53,982 nucleotides of DNA from Alcanivorax hongdengensis A-11-3 (GCF_000300995.1 NZ_AMRJ01000023.1:1-53982), one strand, 5' to 3'; positions 27,042 through 37,105 are shown, counted from the stretch's first letter. The notes: generated by a model not told the origin, from the sequence alone. A program made the numbers and translations.

Positions 27042-27076
27042 AAAAAACGGTGGGGTTCAAACCCCGCCGTTTTTTT
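27042..27076 (+). terminator. Rho-independent terminator after the OmpA-family gene
   Basis: The stem AACGGTGGGG / CCCCGCCGTT (one G-T pair) is flanked by an A-run and followed by eight T residues. It lies 16 bp after the stop and 22 bp before the convergent recD end. The A and T runs on both sides make it bidirectional. Confidence 0.85.
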
Positions 27077-27097
27077 ATGACTGGAGTCTTACCAGCT

Positions 27098-29044
27098 CTA
27101 CAGCCGCTCGGTCAGCCCGGAGGCGCGTCGGGTGGCGCGGGCCACGGCCTGGTTGAGCACTGCCGGTGGGCCGTATTCCAGCAGGGTGAAATGCTGGCGG
27201 GCGCGGGTCACGGCGGTGTAGATCAGTTCGCGGGTGAGCAGCGGGTGGGGGGTGTCCGGCAGCACCAACAGGGCGTGGTTGAACTCCGAGCCCTGGGATT
27301 TGTGCACGGTCATGGCGTAGACCGTTTCCACCCCGTCCAGGCGGCTGGGCAGCACCCACTTGATGCGCCCGTCGGGCAGCTGGAAGGCCACGCGCAACAG
27401 GGTGTGTGGCTGGCCGTTCTGCTCTTCCCGCCCTGTTTCTTCCAGTAAGGGTAATGCCAGCCCCATATCGCCATTCATCAGCCCCAGCTGGTAATCGTTG
27501 CGGGTCATCATCACCGGCCGGCCGGCATACCATTCCCGTTCCGGGATCAGATCCTGTTGTTGCAGGTGGTGGGTGATGCGCTGGTTGAGGGCCTCCACGC
27601 CGAAGGGGCCGCTGCGCAGGCCACTGAGCAGTTGCTGGCGGGTCAGTTGCCGCAGGCGCTCACGGGCCCAGTCATCGAAATCGGCGCGACGTTGTGGCGG
27701 TTGGGCCACCGCCTGGAACAGGGCGGCCAGGCCGTCGTCGCCATTCCTGCCCCGCAGCAGCCTTTGTTCCAGGGAGTTGTCGTCGTCGGTCAGGCGCTGG
27801 CGTTGCAGGCTGTCATGGGCCTTGAAGGCCTGGCTGACACTGCCGGCATCGTTGCCGTTGACGGCGGTGGCCAGTTCGCTGATGCCGGGTGAATCCTTGG
27901 AGCGCCAGTTGGTACGCAGCATGGCGGTCTGCTGGCCCAGGTCGCTGGCGGAGTGTGGTGCGCCGGCCTGGTAGTCGCTGATATCCATGGCGCAACTGGC
28001 CTGCACGAAGGCGACGGTCTCCGGCCGGTAACGCCCTTCATGGGCATGGCGGCACAGGTCGCCCATCACCGCGCCGGCTTCCACGCTGGCCAGCTGGTCC
28101 TTGTCGCCCAGCAGCACCAGGCGCGTGGTCGGCGCCAGGGCATCCAGCAGGCTGGCCATCATGTCCATATCGATCATGCTGGCCTCGTCTACCACCACCA
28201 GGTCCGCGTGCAGCGGGTTGTGGCGATGGTGGCGGAAGTGGCGGCTGTCCGGGCGGGTGCCCAGCAGACGGTGCAGGGTGGTGACCTCGGTGGGGATGGC
28301 ATCACGCACGTTATCGGCCACTTGCAGGGCCTTGACCTGTTCGCCGATGGATTCGGTGAGGCGGGCGGCGGCCTTGCCGGTGGGCGCCGCCAGGCGGATG
28401 CGCAGGCGCTGGTCGTCGGCCATGGCCAGGCTTTGCAGCAGGCCGAGCAGGCGCACCACGGTGGTGGTTTTGCCGGTGCCGGGGCCGCCGGTGATGATGG
28501 CCAGGGCACGGCGAGTGGCCAGGGCACAGGCCACCTGTTGCCAGTTGATGCCGTCGCTGTGATCCGGGAACAGCTGGCTTAACGGTTCACGCAGGGCCCG
28601 GGCGTCCACCTCGGTGGGGGTGTGCAGGCGCGTGCCAATGGCCTCGGCCACCGCCACTTCCTGGGCCCAGTTGCGGCGCAGGTAGAGGCGTGGGCCATCC
28701 AGGACCAGTGGTGTGGTGCCGTTGTCGCTGACCAGCGGGCTGTGTTGCAGGGCCCTGAGCCAGTCGCCCGGGCCGCCGGGCAGCAGGGTGCGAATGCCGT
28801 CGGGCGGGGCGTTGCCCCACAGCTGGCGGTCCAGTTCGTCATTGCCCAGGTCCAGGCACAGGTGGCCGCTGGCCTGTTGCTGGCTGGTGAAGGCGGCCAG
28901 CAGCAACACCTCGTGGCTGGCCTGGGGGCATTGCTGTTGCAGAAAACGCGCAATGGCCACATCTAGATCGCGTAGCAGCTGGTTGTCGCGCAGGGTGAGC
29001 AGGGCGTCCTGCCAGTCGAGGGCGGCGAACAGATCAGTCTGCAT
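27098..29044 (-). CDS. recD: Exodeoxyribonuclease V subunit alpha RecD
   Basis: This 648-residue 5'-3' helicase subunit of RecBCD starts at MQTDLFAALDW (ATG at 29044, GGAG upstream). A longer frame to 29092 runs into a repeat and is rejected. Walker A is GGPGTGKTT at 186-194, Walker B VVDEASMIDM, then LVLLGDKDQLASVEAGAVMGD. The C-terminal UvrD-like motif VYAMTVHKSQGSEF and AVTRARQH close the motor. It is the last gene of recC-recB-recD. A 107-bp palindromic element separates it from recB, unlike the overlap between recC and recB. Confidence 0.95.
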   Translation of the reverse strand: MQTDLFAALDWQDALLTLRDNQLLRDLDVAIARFLQQQCPQASHEVLLLAAFTSQQQASGHLCLDLGNDELDRQLWGNAPPDGIRTLLPGGPGDWLRALQHSPLVSDNGTTPLVLDGPRLYLRRNWAQEVAVAEAIGTRLHTPTEVDARALREPLSQLFPDHSDGINWQQVACALATRRALAIITGGPGTGKTTTVVRLLGLLQSLAMADDQRLRIRLAAPTGKAAARLTESIGEQVKALQVADNVRDAIPTEVTTLHRLLGTRPDSRHFRHHRHNPLHADLVVVDEASMIDMDMMASLLDALAPTTRLVLLGDKDQLASVEAGAVMGDLCRHAHEGRYRPETVAFVQASCAMDISDYQAGAPHSASDLGQQTAMLRTNWRSKDSPGISELATAVNGNDAGSVSQAFKAHDSLQRQRLTDDDNSLEQRLLRGRNGDDGLAALFQAVAQPPQRRADFDDWARERLRQLTRQQLLSGLRSGPFGVEALNQRITHHLQQQDLIPEREWYAGRPVMMTRNDYQLGLMNGDMGLALPLLEETGREEQNGQPHTLLRVAFQLPDGRIKWVLPSRLDGVETVYAMTVHKSQGSEFNHALLVLPDTPHPLLTRELIYTAVTRARQHFTLLEYGPPAVLNQAVARATRRASGLTERL

Positions 29045-29061
29045 GGCGTGTCTCCGTCTTC

Positions 29062-29168
29062 TCACCCTCTCCCCCAACCCCTCTCCCCTCAAGGGAGAGG
29101 GGCGTTACCACCGGAATGATCGAGAGGGTTCCCTCTCCCTTGAGGGGAGAGGGACAGGGAGAGGGTGA
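29062..29168. repeat. Nested palindromic element between recB and recD
   Basis: Outer 12-bp inverted repeats, TCACCCTCTCCC (29062-29073) and GGGAGAGGGTGA (29157-29168), are perfect. They enclose two more hairpins: 29078-29087 with 29093-29102 (10 bp), and 29131-29139 with 29145-29153 (9 bp). RNA or single-stranded DNA could fold as a three-way junction. It looks like a small non-autonomous mobile repeat of the CCCTCTCCC family, inserted inside an operon. Confidence 0.75.
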
Positions 29169-29188
29169 CCATGCTGCCAGGGCATAGG

Positions 29189-32100
29189 TCATGGTGATTC
29201 TCCAAACATGGCATCCAGCGTTTCGATCAGGCCGATGGCCGGCCGGTCGAACACGGTGCCCGCCGCCGGGCCTTGCAGGCCACGCAGGAACACATAGACG
29301 GCACCGCCCAGGTGCTTCTCCGGGTGATAATCGGGCAGGCGATTTTTCAGCAGCCGGTGCAGGGCCAGCAGGTAGAGCACGTATTGCACCTCGTAGCGTT
29401 TTTCCAGCACCGCGGCGGTCATGGCCTCGCGGGTGTAGGCGTCGTTGTCGGCGCCCAGCCAGTTGGATTTGTAGTCGAGTACGTAGTACTTGCCCTGGTG
29501 TTCGAACACCAGATCGATAAAGCCCTTGAGCATGCCGTTGAGGGTGTCCGCTTCCAGGTGGGCGCGGCGCTGCTCGGGGTGAATGTGCTGGCGGATCAGC
29601 TGGTCCATGGCGGCCACGCTGACCCCGTGGGCCGGGAACATAAATTCCATTTCTGCCACATAGGTCTGCATCTGGTTGAGGGCCAGGCGCTCTGCTTGCC
29701 CATCATGGCCCAGCGGCAGGGGGGTGCTCAGTGTCTGTTGCCACCACTGGCCAATGGTGGCCTGATGATCCTGCCAGCCACGGGCCTGCAGTTTTTCTGC
29801 GATGCTCTGATCGAAGTCGTCCGGGTTGGCCTGGGTGGTCACAAAGCCCTGGTTGGCGGCCTGCTCCAGAATGTCGTGCAGCAGGGTGCCGGGGGCGGCG
29901 CCCCGGGGGAAGGCATGGATGCTGCCGGGGGCTGGTGACTGCGCCGGGAGCGGAGGGTGTTCGTCCTGCAGTTCCGCCAGCTGATCGCCGCGCGGGTCCG
30001 CCGGCGCCAGGGTTTCCTGCACGTGCTTGAGGGCCGAGTAGCTGGCGATCCACCAGGGCTCGCGCTGGCGGGCGGTGGGGATCAGTGGCTCGCGCAGGGT
30101 CTGCTCGCTGGCGGTGGGGCGATAGGGTTGATCGTCACTGTCTGGCGCCGGCAGCACGCGGATGGCGTCGTAGGCCAGCGGTGCCAGGGCGTCCATCAGG
30201 CCATCGTTGGCGACGCCCTTGCCGAACAGCAATCGGCCGATGGCGCTGCGCTCCAGCTGGTTCTGTTTGCCGCGGCCGCGGATGTAGGGCGCCAGGCCCA
30301 GGGTGCAGGTATGGCAGGCGCGGGTCAGGGCCACGTAGAGCAGGCGCAGGTCTTCGGCCAGGCGCTCATGGTCGGCCTTGCTCTCCACCTGGTCGTCCGG
30401 TTCCAGCGACACATTGAGATGGTCGTTCTCGTGGTAACGCAGTGGCGGTTTGCTCTTGTCCGCCGGGCGGAAGCTGCAGATAAAGGGCAGATAGACCAGG
30501 GGATATTCCAGCCCCTTGGATTTGTGGATGGTGATGACCTTGACCCGGTCGTCGTCGCTTTCCAGCCGCAGGATGCTTTCCTTGCTGTTGCCGCGCTGCT
30601 CTTCCACGGCGTCTTCCAGATAACGGATCAGCGCCTGCTCACCGTCCAGCTGGGTGGCGGCCTGTTGCAGCAGCTCCGCCAGGTGCAGCAGGTTGGTCAG
30701 GGCACGCTCGCCATCCAGGCTCTGGCTAAGCCGGGCCGGCACGTGAAAATCCATCAGCAGGTTGCGCAGCATGGGCAGTACGCCCTGGTGTTGCCATTGC
30801 TGACGGTAGCCGTGGAACTGCTCAAGCATGGCTTCCCAGCGCACTTCGTCCTGGTTGAGGGCGTCCAGCTCCGCGTAGGCCAGGTCCAGCGAGGCGCAGG
30901 CCAGCGCGCTGCGCACCCGGGTGTCGGAGTCCGGGCTGGCGCAGGCATTGAGCATCAGCAACAGGTCCTGGGCCTGGGGCTGGGCGAACACACTTTCCTG
31001 ATCGGACAGATACACGCTGCGCACATTGCGCGCCATCAACGCATCGCGGATGGCTTTGGCCTCGGTGCGGTCGCGCACCAGGATGGCGATGTCGTTGGGT
31101 TGCAGGGGCCGGAACGTATCCTCCTTGCGAAAGCCGGTGACGCCCTGTTCGGCGCCATTGAGCAGGTGGGCAATCTCGGTGGCACAGCGGGCGGCCTGCT
31201 GATCGCGATACTGGCCGGCGCTCACCGGCGCGTCGCCTTGCTCCACCCACAGGGTGACGCCGGCTTTTGGCTGATTGTCGACCAGCAGTACATCCTTGCG
31301 CCCCTGGGCTTTTACCGGCTCGAACGGGATGGCGTTGTCCATCATGAACACATCGCCAAAGGCGCTCTGGCTATAGGCGAACAGATGGTTCACGGCATCC
31401 ACCATGGCGCTGGCGGAGCGGAAGTTCCTGTCCAGGGTGTAGTGCTGGCCCTCGGTGGCGCGGCGCGCTTTCAGGTAGGTGAACACGTCGGCGCCGCGGA
31501 AGGCATAAATGGCCTGTTTGGGATCGCCGATCATGAACCAGCCGGTGCTTTTTTCCCCGCTATCGCCCGGTTGTTTTTCATAGAGCGCGGAGAAAATACC
31601 GTACTGGGTCGGGTCGGTGTCCTGGAATTCGTCGATCAGCGCCACCGGGAACTGATCCCGAATCACCTGGGCCAGGCGTTCGCCGTTGCTGCCCTTGAGC
31701 GCCTCATGCAGGCGGCTGAGCATGTCGTCGAAGCCCATGGTGGCGGACTGGCGGCGCAGGCTGTCCACCCGCTGGTCAATCCAGGCGGCCACATGGGCAA
31801 GCAGATCCGTGCGTGGCAGGGCATTGCTGGCCTGACTGTCGAAATAGGCATCCAGCATGGCCGGTGAGTCCAGAGCCGGGTGTTTATCCTGGTGGTTTTT
31901 ATTCAGTTTGAGTCCGGATGCGGAAAAGTTTTTCAGTATTTTCAGCGCATCCTTATCCAGTTTTTCGCCACGAATAAAGTGCTCGATGGACTGTGCCATG
32001 CGACCCAGGTTAGCGGCCTTGTAGCTGCCACCGTGCAGCCATTTGTTGTCGATAGCGTCGCGGGTCCAGTGGAGAAGCGCATCCTTCTCAATGCTCAGTG

Positions 32101-32815
32101 TTTGGCGAACCCTATCGGTTAATTGTGCCTGCGGGCCGGTCTGGTTTAACCAGTGCTGCACGCTTTGCGGCAGCACCTGCGGGTCCGCTTCCCGGAGGCC
32201 CAGCAGCGGGCGGGCTTCCTGAAGCAGGGCATCCGGGTGGCCCAGGTTTTCACTGCGCAGGGCGTTGGCGGCGCTGACCGGGAAGCGCGACACGATGGTG
32301 CGCCAGTAGTCACGCACTGCCTGCAATTGTTCGTCGCTGGCGTCTTCCTGCAGTTCCAGGCTGAACAGGCTGCCGGAGTCGAAGGCATGTTGCTTGAGCA
32401 TGCGGTTGCAGAAACCGTGGATGGTGTAGATGGCGGCCTCGTCCATCCACTGGGCGGCGGCGTCCAGGCGCTGGGCACATTGGGCGCGTTGCTCGGCCTC
32501 GGCAACGTCATTGAGCAGTTCGGCGAGCACCGGGTCGCTGGCCTTGGCCGTGGGGTCGGCGAAGATGCGGGCGGCATCCGCCAGCCGGTCGCGGATACGT
32601 TCGCGCAGTTCTTCGGTGGCCGCTTCGGTAAAGGTCACTACCAGAATTTCCGGCGGCAACAGGGCGCGGTGAAAGGCGTTGTCGCCGCCATGGCCCAGCA
32701 CCAGACGCAGGTAGAGCGCGGCCAGGGTAAAGGTCTTGCCGGTGCCGGCGCTGGCTTCGATCAGTCGGGTGCCATGTAGCGGAAAGGTGATCGGCAAGGG
32801 GCGCGGTTCTGTCAT
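29189..32815 (-). CDS. recB: Exodeoxyribonuclease V subunit beta RecB
   Basis: This 1208-residue subunit holds the 3'-5' helicase and the only nuclease site of RecBCD. It starts at the ATG at 32815, overlapping the recC stop by 4 bp (ATGA). A frame back to 33091 lies wholly within recC and is rejected. Walker A is EASAGTGKTFT at about 20-30, Walker B ALIDEFQDTDP, and later SF1 motifs include DPKQAIYAFRGAD and VKVITIHKSKGLEYPLV. The C-terminal nuclease shows YYVLDYKSNWLG, the DxK pair of the family. It works with RecC and RecD in double-strand-break repair and degradation of foreign linear DNA. Confidence 0.96.
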   Translation of the reverse strand: MTEPRPLPITFPLHGTRLIEASAGTGKTFTLAALYLRLVLGHGGDNAFHRALLPPEILVVTFTEAATEELRERIRDRLADAARIFADPTAKASDPVLAELLNDVAEAEQRAQCAQRLDAAAQWMDEAAIYTIHGFCNRMLKQHAFDSGSLFSLELQEDASDEQLQAVRDYWRTIVSRFPVSAANALRSENLGHPDALLQEARPLLGLREADPQVLPQSVQHWLNQTGPQAQLTDRVRQTLSIEKDALLHWTRDAIDNKWLHGGSYKAANLGRMAQSIEHFIRGEKLDKDALKILKNFSASGLKLNKNHQDKHPALDSPAMLDAYFDSQASNALPRTDLLAHVAAWIDQRVDSLRRQSATMGFDDMLSRLHEALKGSNGERLAQVIRDQFPVALIDEFQDTDPTQYGIFSALYEKQPGDSGEKSTGWFMIGDPKQAIYAFRGADVFTYLKARRATEGQHYTLDRNFRSASAMVDAVNHLFAYSQSAFGDVFMMDNAIPFEPVKAQGRKDVLLVDNQPKAGVTLWVEQGDAPVSAGQYRDQQAARCATEIAHLLNGAEQGVTGFRKEDTFRPLQPNDIAILVRDRTEAKAIRDALMARNVRSVYLSDQESVFAQPQAQDLLLMLNACASPDSDTRVRSALACASLDLAYAELDALNQDEVRWEAMLEQFHGYRQQWQHQGVLPMLRNLLMDFHVPARLSQSLDGERALTNLLHLAELLQQAATQLDGEQALIRYLEDAVEEQRGNSKESILRLESDDDRVKVITIHKSKGLEYPLVYLPFICSFRPADKSKPPLRYHENDHLNVSLEPDDQVESKADHERLAEDLRLLYVALTRACHTCTLGLAPYIRGRGKQNQLERSAIGRLLFGKGVANDGLMDALAPLAYDAIRVLPAPDSDDQPYRPTASEQTLREPLIPTARQREPWWIASYSALKHVQETLAPADPRGDQLAELQDEHPPLPAQSPAPGSIHAFPRGAAPGTLLHDILEQAANQGFVTTQANPDDFDQSIAEKLQARGWQDHQATIGQWWQQTLSTPLPLGHDGQAERLALNQMQTYVAEMEFMFPAHGVSVAAMDQLIRQHIHPEQRRAHLEADTLNGMLKGFIDLVFEHQGKYYVLDYKSNWLGADNDAYTREAMTAAVLEKRYEVQYVLYLLALHRLLKNRLPDYHPEKHLGGAVYVFLRGLQGPAAGTVFDRPAIGLIETLDAMFGESP

Positions 32816-35800
32816 GAGACGTCTCCTGCTGCGATCCAGTCCGCCTGTTGATAGAGCGGGGCATAGAGCTGTTCGGTCCAGTAGGCGAAAGCACTTTGCT
32901 GTTGGTGGCAGGCGGCCAGCAGGGCGTCGAAGTCCGGCCAGGCGCGGGCCAGGGCGGCGTCCTTTTCCTGTTCGCCGGTGTGCATGAAGCCGGATTCGAA
33001 GGCCTTGCGGGCCTGCGCTTCGCCGTTGTCCTTTTCTTCGCCCTGCAACCAGGCGAAGGCGGTGGCGCAGGCCACCGGCAGGGGTTCGCACAGGGCCTGC
33101 TGCCAGGCCTGGCCGATACGATCCAGCTGCTGCTGCGCGGCCTCGCGGTGTAGCGCAGGCAGGGTGAAGCGGCCCTCCTGGCCCTGCACATGGGTGCTGA
33201 GCGGATGGCCCGCAGCGCAGGCCGCCAGGTGGATGACCCAGTCACGTACCAACTTGTCCCAGCGGTTTTCCAGCTTGCCGGTGTGCAGCACCAGCCGTTG
33301 CGGGTTGGCGGCGCCGCCACGCAGATCCGTGAGCCAGTCTTCCAGCATCAGCGGCCCGGCGCGCAGACGGATTTCCTGCTGGGGTTGCAGCGGGCCGCAG
33401 TCCGCCAGCAGGGCAAAGTAATGTTGCAGGGGTTGCGACAGGGGCGCGAGCAGGCTGTCGCGGCTGCCTTCGGTGAAGGGCGCCAGCGGCAGGTCGCCGC
33501 TGCCGGCGAGCCGGTCCAGGGTGGCCTGCATGGCGGCGTCCGCCTGTTGCGGGCCGGCCTGCAGGGCGTCGCTGAGCAGTTGCTCCTGCAGCTGGAAGCG
33601 TTGCAGGCCATCGAAGGCGAAGGGTTCGCTGTCGTCCAGTACCTGGCGGTCCTGGCGCAACCGTGCCTTGAGGCGTTGCTCGAAAAAGTGTGCCACCGGC
33701 TGCTTGAGAAAGCGGCCCAGGGCGGCGCCATTGACCGGCTCGTCCATGGTCAGCGGTGGCAGCGGTTGCCCGTTGTCGACGGCCGGCGCCGGCTGGTGCA
33801 GCGCCCGCCATTCGTTGGCATAGGTAAAGAGACGGTGGTTGCCGGGACGGTCATCGTCAGCCAGAAAGTAGCGGGTGCTGAACGGTTGCAGCGGGTGGCT
33901 CTGGGTCAGGGCGTCCACCGGCTCGCCCCGGTCCGCGTGCCAGCGCTGGTTGATATGGTCGCGCAGTTGCGCCACCAGCACCGACGGCGGCCGTTCACCG
34001 TTGTCTCGCACATTGCGGCCGGTCCAGCTGATGTAGAGGCTGTCGCGGGCACTGAGCAGCGCTTCCAGAAACAGGTAGCGGTCATCGTCGCGGCGCGAGC
34101 GATCCCCCGGCCGGTAGTTTCCCCATTGGCGCATCAGGTCGAAATCCATGGGTTGCTGCTGGCGCGGGTAGTCGCCGTCCTTCATGCCCAGCAGGCAGAC
34201 ATGGCGGAACGGGATGGCGCGCATGGGCATCAGGGTGCAGACGTTGATGCGCCCGGCCATGAACCGCTGGGACAGGCTTTGCGCGTTGAGCGCATCCAGC
34301 AGTGGCCGGCGCGCCACGGTGAGGGGCAGGGCACTGTCGAAGTCGGCTTCGGCGCAGGCGGCCAGCCAGTCGTTGAGGGCATCGCGCAGGGCCGCATCCA
34401 GGTTCAGGTCGTCTTCGTCCTGCGGCGCGAACAGGTCATCGAGCAGGTGGGTGAAGCGCTGTTGCCAGTCCACCGCGCTGGCGTCCTGGCGGCAGGCCTG
34501 CCAGTGCAGGTGCAGGGTATCGAGCAGCCGTGACAGGCGCCCGGCCAGCTCGGCGCCCAGCCCGGCCACTTCGTCCAGCGGCTGGATCGCATTCCAGGCC
34601 GGGCCGTCGCCCATCAGGTAACCGGCCAGCATGCGCTTGAGGCCGAAGGCCCAGCTGTTCTGTTCGAAGCCGGGCACCTCCAGGGTCTGGCGCTGCTGGC
34701 TGTTGAGGCCCCAGCGGATGCGCGCCTGGTCGATCCAGCGGGCCAGTTGCGGCAGGTCACCTTCCTGGATGCCGAAGCGCTGGCGCACCGCCGGCACATC
34801 CAGCAGGTCGAGAATATCGCTGGCGGTGAAGCGCCACTGCGGCAGATGCAGCAGCGATTCCACCGCCTGGGCCATGGGCGAGGCGGCACCGGTGCTGCGG
34901 TCGCTGAGGGTGTAGGGCAGGTAGCGCGGATCGTCCCGTTGCAGCCGGCCGAACACCGCATCGATGTGCGGCGCATAGGCTTCAATGTCCGGCACCATGA
35001 CGATCACGTCGCGCGGTTGCAGGCTCGGGTCCTGGCTGAAGCGCGCCAGCAATTCGTCCTGCAGGATTTCCACTTCCCGCTGGGCACTGTGGCCGATGCG
35101 AAAGCGCAGCGAGGCGTCCGCCTTCAGGGGTGTGCGCTGGTCCGGCGCCGGTAGCGGTTCCAGATTCAGAATGTCCTGCTGCAGCTGTTGCAGCAGGGTC
35201 TGCGGCTGCTGCTCTTCGAACAGGTCGATCTGGTCCTGGAAGGCGCTGCGGTAGCTGGCCGGGTCGTCATGGTCGTAGAGCAGGCCGATAAAGTCGCGGC
35301 CCTGTTTGCCCCAGGCGGCCAGCAGTGGATTGACGCGGTTTTCCGGCAGCGCCGTCAGGTGGCGTTTGCGATTGTCCAGCTGACGGCGCAGCAGTTGCTT
35401 GTCTTCGACGATGTCCGCCCAGTAATGCTGGCAGGGGTTCTGCACCAGCATCAGGATCTGGCAGTGCCGGCTCAATGCCGCCAGCGCTTCCAGGGCCTGC
35501 TGGGGCAGGGCGCTGATGCCGAAGATCACCAGCCGTTTGGGCAGGCCGGCAGGGGTGTCTTGCGCCAGTGACTGCACAAAGGCGTCGTGGATGGCGCTGC
35601 GGCTCAGGCCCTGTTTGTCGCGGTCCATGTCCGCCAGCAGGGCTCGCCACAGGTGGGCCTGCCAGCGCTGGCTGTCGGGGAAGTCATCAAAGGCATTGAG
35701 ATCCTGAGCGCGGCGCAGCCGGTCGTCGCCGTTTTCCCAGTCCCGCAGCCAGTCGGCCCGGTACACCTGGTAGGCATCAAAGAGATCCGCCAGCCGTTCG

Positions 35801-36201
35801 GCCAGCTGGTGGCGTTTGCGGCAGTCGTTGTCGTCGGCAAGAAAGTGGCGCAGCGGGCCGAAGCTGTGCTGGTCCAGCAGGGTGGGCAGCAACCGGTAGA
35901 GGCGCCACAGCAGGCGTGACTTGTCGAACGGCGAGGTGCGCGGTACCCGGTCTTCGCCGAGTACGGTGCGGTAGGCGCTCCACAGAAAACGGGCCGGCAT
36001 CTGGAAGCTGAGCCCGGCGCTGATGCCAAGGGCATCGGCCAGCCGCAGTTTCAGCCACTGGGCCATGCCGTTGGATTGCACCAGGAAGGTTTCCGCTTCC
36101 AGTGGCGCCAGGGGCTGGCGTTGCAGCCAGTCGGCCACCAGTTCGGTGAGGGTTTCCAGACGGTTGCTGTGCAGCACCATCAGCCCGTTTTGCATGGACA
36201 T
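32812..36201 (-). CDS. recC: Exodeoxyribonuclease V subunit gamma RecC
   Basis: This 1129-residue subunit recognises Chi and splits the DNA duplex ahead of the motor subunits. Family features are the N-terminal MVLHSNRLETLTELVADWL, PFLVQSNGMAQWL-type sequence (here ETFLVQSNGMAQWLKL), then RVPRTSPFDKSRLLWRLYRLLP, and the C-terminal helicase-like and inactive nuclease-like domains. Its TGA overlaps the recB ATG. It is first in the operon. A hairpin at 36324-36344 separates it from the lysE-type gene upstream. Confidence 0.95.
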   Translation of the reverse strand: MSMQNGLMVLHSNRLETLTELVADWLQRQPLAPLEAETFLVQSNGMAQWLKLRLADALGISAGLSFQMPARFLWSAYRTVLGEDRVPRTSPFDKSRLLWRLYRLLPTLLDQHSFGPLRHFLADDNDCRKRHQLAERLADLFDAYQVYRADWLRDWENGDDRLRRAQDLNAFDDFPDSQRWQAHLWRALLADMDRDKQGLSRSAIHDAFVQSLAQDTPAGLPKRLVIFGISALPQQALEALAALSRHCQILMLVQNPCQHYWADIVEDKQLLRRQLDNRKRHLTALPENRVNPLLAAWGKQGRDFIGLLYDHDDPASYRSAFQDQIDLFEEQQPQTLLQQLQQDILNLEPLPAPDQRTPLKADASLRFRIGHSAQREVEILQDELLARFSQDPSLQPRDVIVMVPDIEAYAPHIDAVFGRLQRDDPRYLPYTLSDRSTGAASPMAQAVESLLHLPQWRFTASDILDLLDVPAVRQRFGIQEGDLPQLARWIDQARIRWGLNSQQRQTLEVPGFEQNSWAFGLKRMLAGYLMGDGPAWNAIQPLDEVAGLGAELAGRLSRLLDTLHLHWQACRQDASAVDWQQRFTHLLDDLFAPQDEDDLNLDAALRDALNDWLAACAEADFDSALPLTVARRPLLDALNAQSLSQRFMAGRINVCTLMPMRAIPFRHVCLLGMKDGDYPRQQQPMDFDLMRQWGNYRPGDRSRRDDDRYLFLEALLSARDSLYISWTGRNVRDNGERPPSVLVAQLRDHINQRWHADRGEPVDALTQSHPLQPFSTRYFLADDDRPGNHRLFTYANEWRALHQPAPAVDNGQPLPPLTMDEPVNGAALGRFLKQPVAHFFEQRLKARLRQDRQVLDDSEPFAFDGLQRFQLQEQLLSDALQAGPQQADAAMQATLDRLAGSGDLPLAPFTEGSRDSLLAPLSQPLQHYFALLADCGPLQPQQEIRLRAGPLMLEDWLTDLRGGAANPQRLVLHTGKLENRWDKLVRDWVIHLAACAAGHPLSTHVQGQEGRFTLPALHREAAQQQLDRIGQAWQQALCEPLPVACATAFAWLQGEEKDNGEAQARKAFESGFMHTGEQEKDAALARAWPDFDALLAACHQQQSAFAYWTEQLYAPLYQQADWIAAGDVS

Positions 36202-36323
36202 TCCTTGGAAAAAAGAAGGCGTGACGTGAAAACGTTAAGCCTAAGGGAGTCCGGGGCGGGGAGAAAGGGCAAAGGCGCCGGTGGCAGGGAATGTATCCGG
36301 TTTTGTGGTCGCACCCCCTCCGG

Positions 36324-36344
36324 CTCCCCCTCCAAGAGGGGGAG
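36324..36344. repeat. GC-rich hairpin of the CTCCCCCTC family
   Basis: CTCCCCCTC and GAGGGGGAG (9 bp, perfect) flank a 3-nt loop between the lysE-type gene and recC. The sequence resembles the hairpins at 29078-29153 and 46267-46296. It may act as a transcription stop or attenuator for minus-strand transcripts entering recC. Confidence 0.5.
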
Positions 36345-36353
36345 GGTTTCGGG

Positions 36354-37049
36354 TTAGAGGACGCTGGTCCACCATTGCGGGCGCTGGCGGTCCGGGGCGG
36401 GCGGGGTGACGTCGCTGGACGGGGCGCTGGCCGCGTCGTCGGCCCGCGCCGGCGCAATGAAAAAGGTGGGGTAGAGCGACAGCACCAGCAATGCCGCCAT
36501 CACCCGGTTGAAGGTGGCCAGCCGTTGGCCCTGTTGCAGCCATTGTTTGAGCGCCACGCCAAACAGGTTCCAGCTGCTGATCAGCGGCAGACCGAGCAGG
36601 AAGAAACTGCCGGCCACCAGCATCACGCTGAGGCTGAAATGGGCCGGATCGGCAAAGGTGGCCACGCCGGTGACGATCATCATCCAGGCCTTGGGGTTGA
36701 CCCACTGGAACAGTGCCGCCTGCAGAAAACCCAGGGGCGGGCGCGCTGTGGGTTCGCTATCGAGGCGTCGGCTGCGCAGCAATTGTGCGGCCAGGTAGAG
36801 CAGGTAGAGGGCCCCGGCGATGCGCAGGCTATTGAGCGCCTGGGGATAACGCGCCAGCAGCTGGCCCAGGCCCAGCGCCACACACAGCAGCATGACCTGG
36901 CAGCCCACCAGAATGCCGAAGATATGACCCAGGGAGCGGCGGAAACCGGCATTGGCACCGGAGGCCATCAACATCAGATTGTTGGGGCCGGGGGTGCCGG
37001 TCATCACGGCGACAAAACCGAACAGGGGCAGTAAGGATTCCGTTTGCAT
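36354..37049 (-). CDS. LysE/RhtB-family amino-acid exporter
   Basis: This 231-residue inner-membrane protein has about six hydrophobic segments. The N-terminal family motif is present (FVAVMTGTPGPNNLMLMASG), as is the QWVNPKAWMM stretch before the last helices. It starts at the ATG at 37049; the much longer frame to 38396 runs antisense through the MocR gene and is rejected. The last 25 or so residues (DDAASAPSSDVTPPAPDRQ) form a hydrophilic, Pro-rich tail unusual for the family. It is divergent from the MocR-type regulator, sharing a 177-bp promoter region, so that regulator probably controls it. The substrate is unknown. Confidence 0.9.
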   Translation of the reverse strand: MQTESLLPLFGFVAVMTGTPGPNNLMLMASGANAGFRRSLGHIFGILVGCQVMLLCVALGLGQLLARYPQALNSLRIAGALYLLYLAAQLLRSRRLDSEPTARPPLGFLQAALFQWVNPKAWMMIVTGVATFADPAHFSLSVMLVAGSFFLLGLPLISSWNLFGVALKQWLQQGQRLATFNRVMAALLVLSLYPTFFIAPARADDAASAPSSDVTPPAPDRQRPQWWTSVL

Positions 37050-37105
37050 TGTGGCTCCCTGGTATCTCGTTATGGGATGTTCAGAGTAGGTGGACAGCGC
37101 ACGGC

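Noticed and set aside
29957..31867. 636-residue plus-strand ORF opposite recB
   Set aside because: Antisense shadow of a gene with full SF1 helicase motifs.
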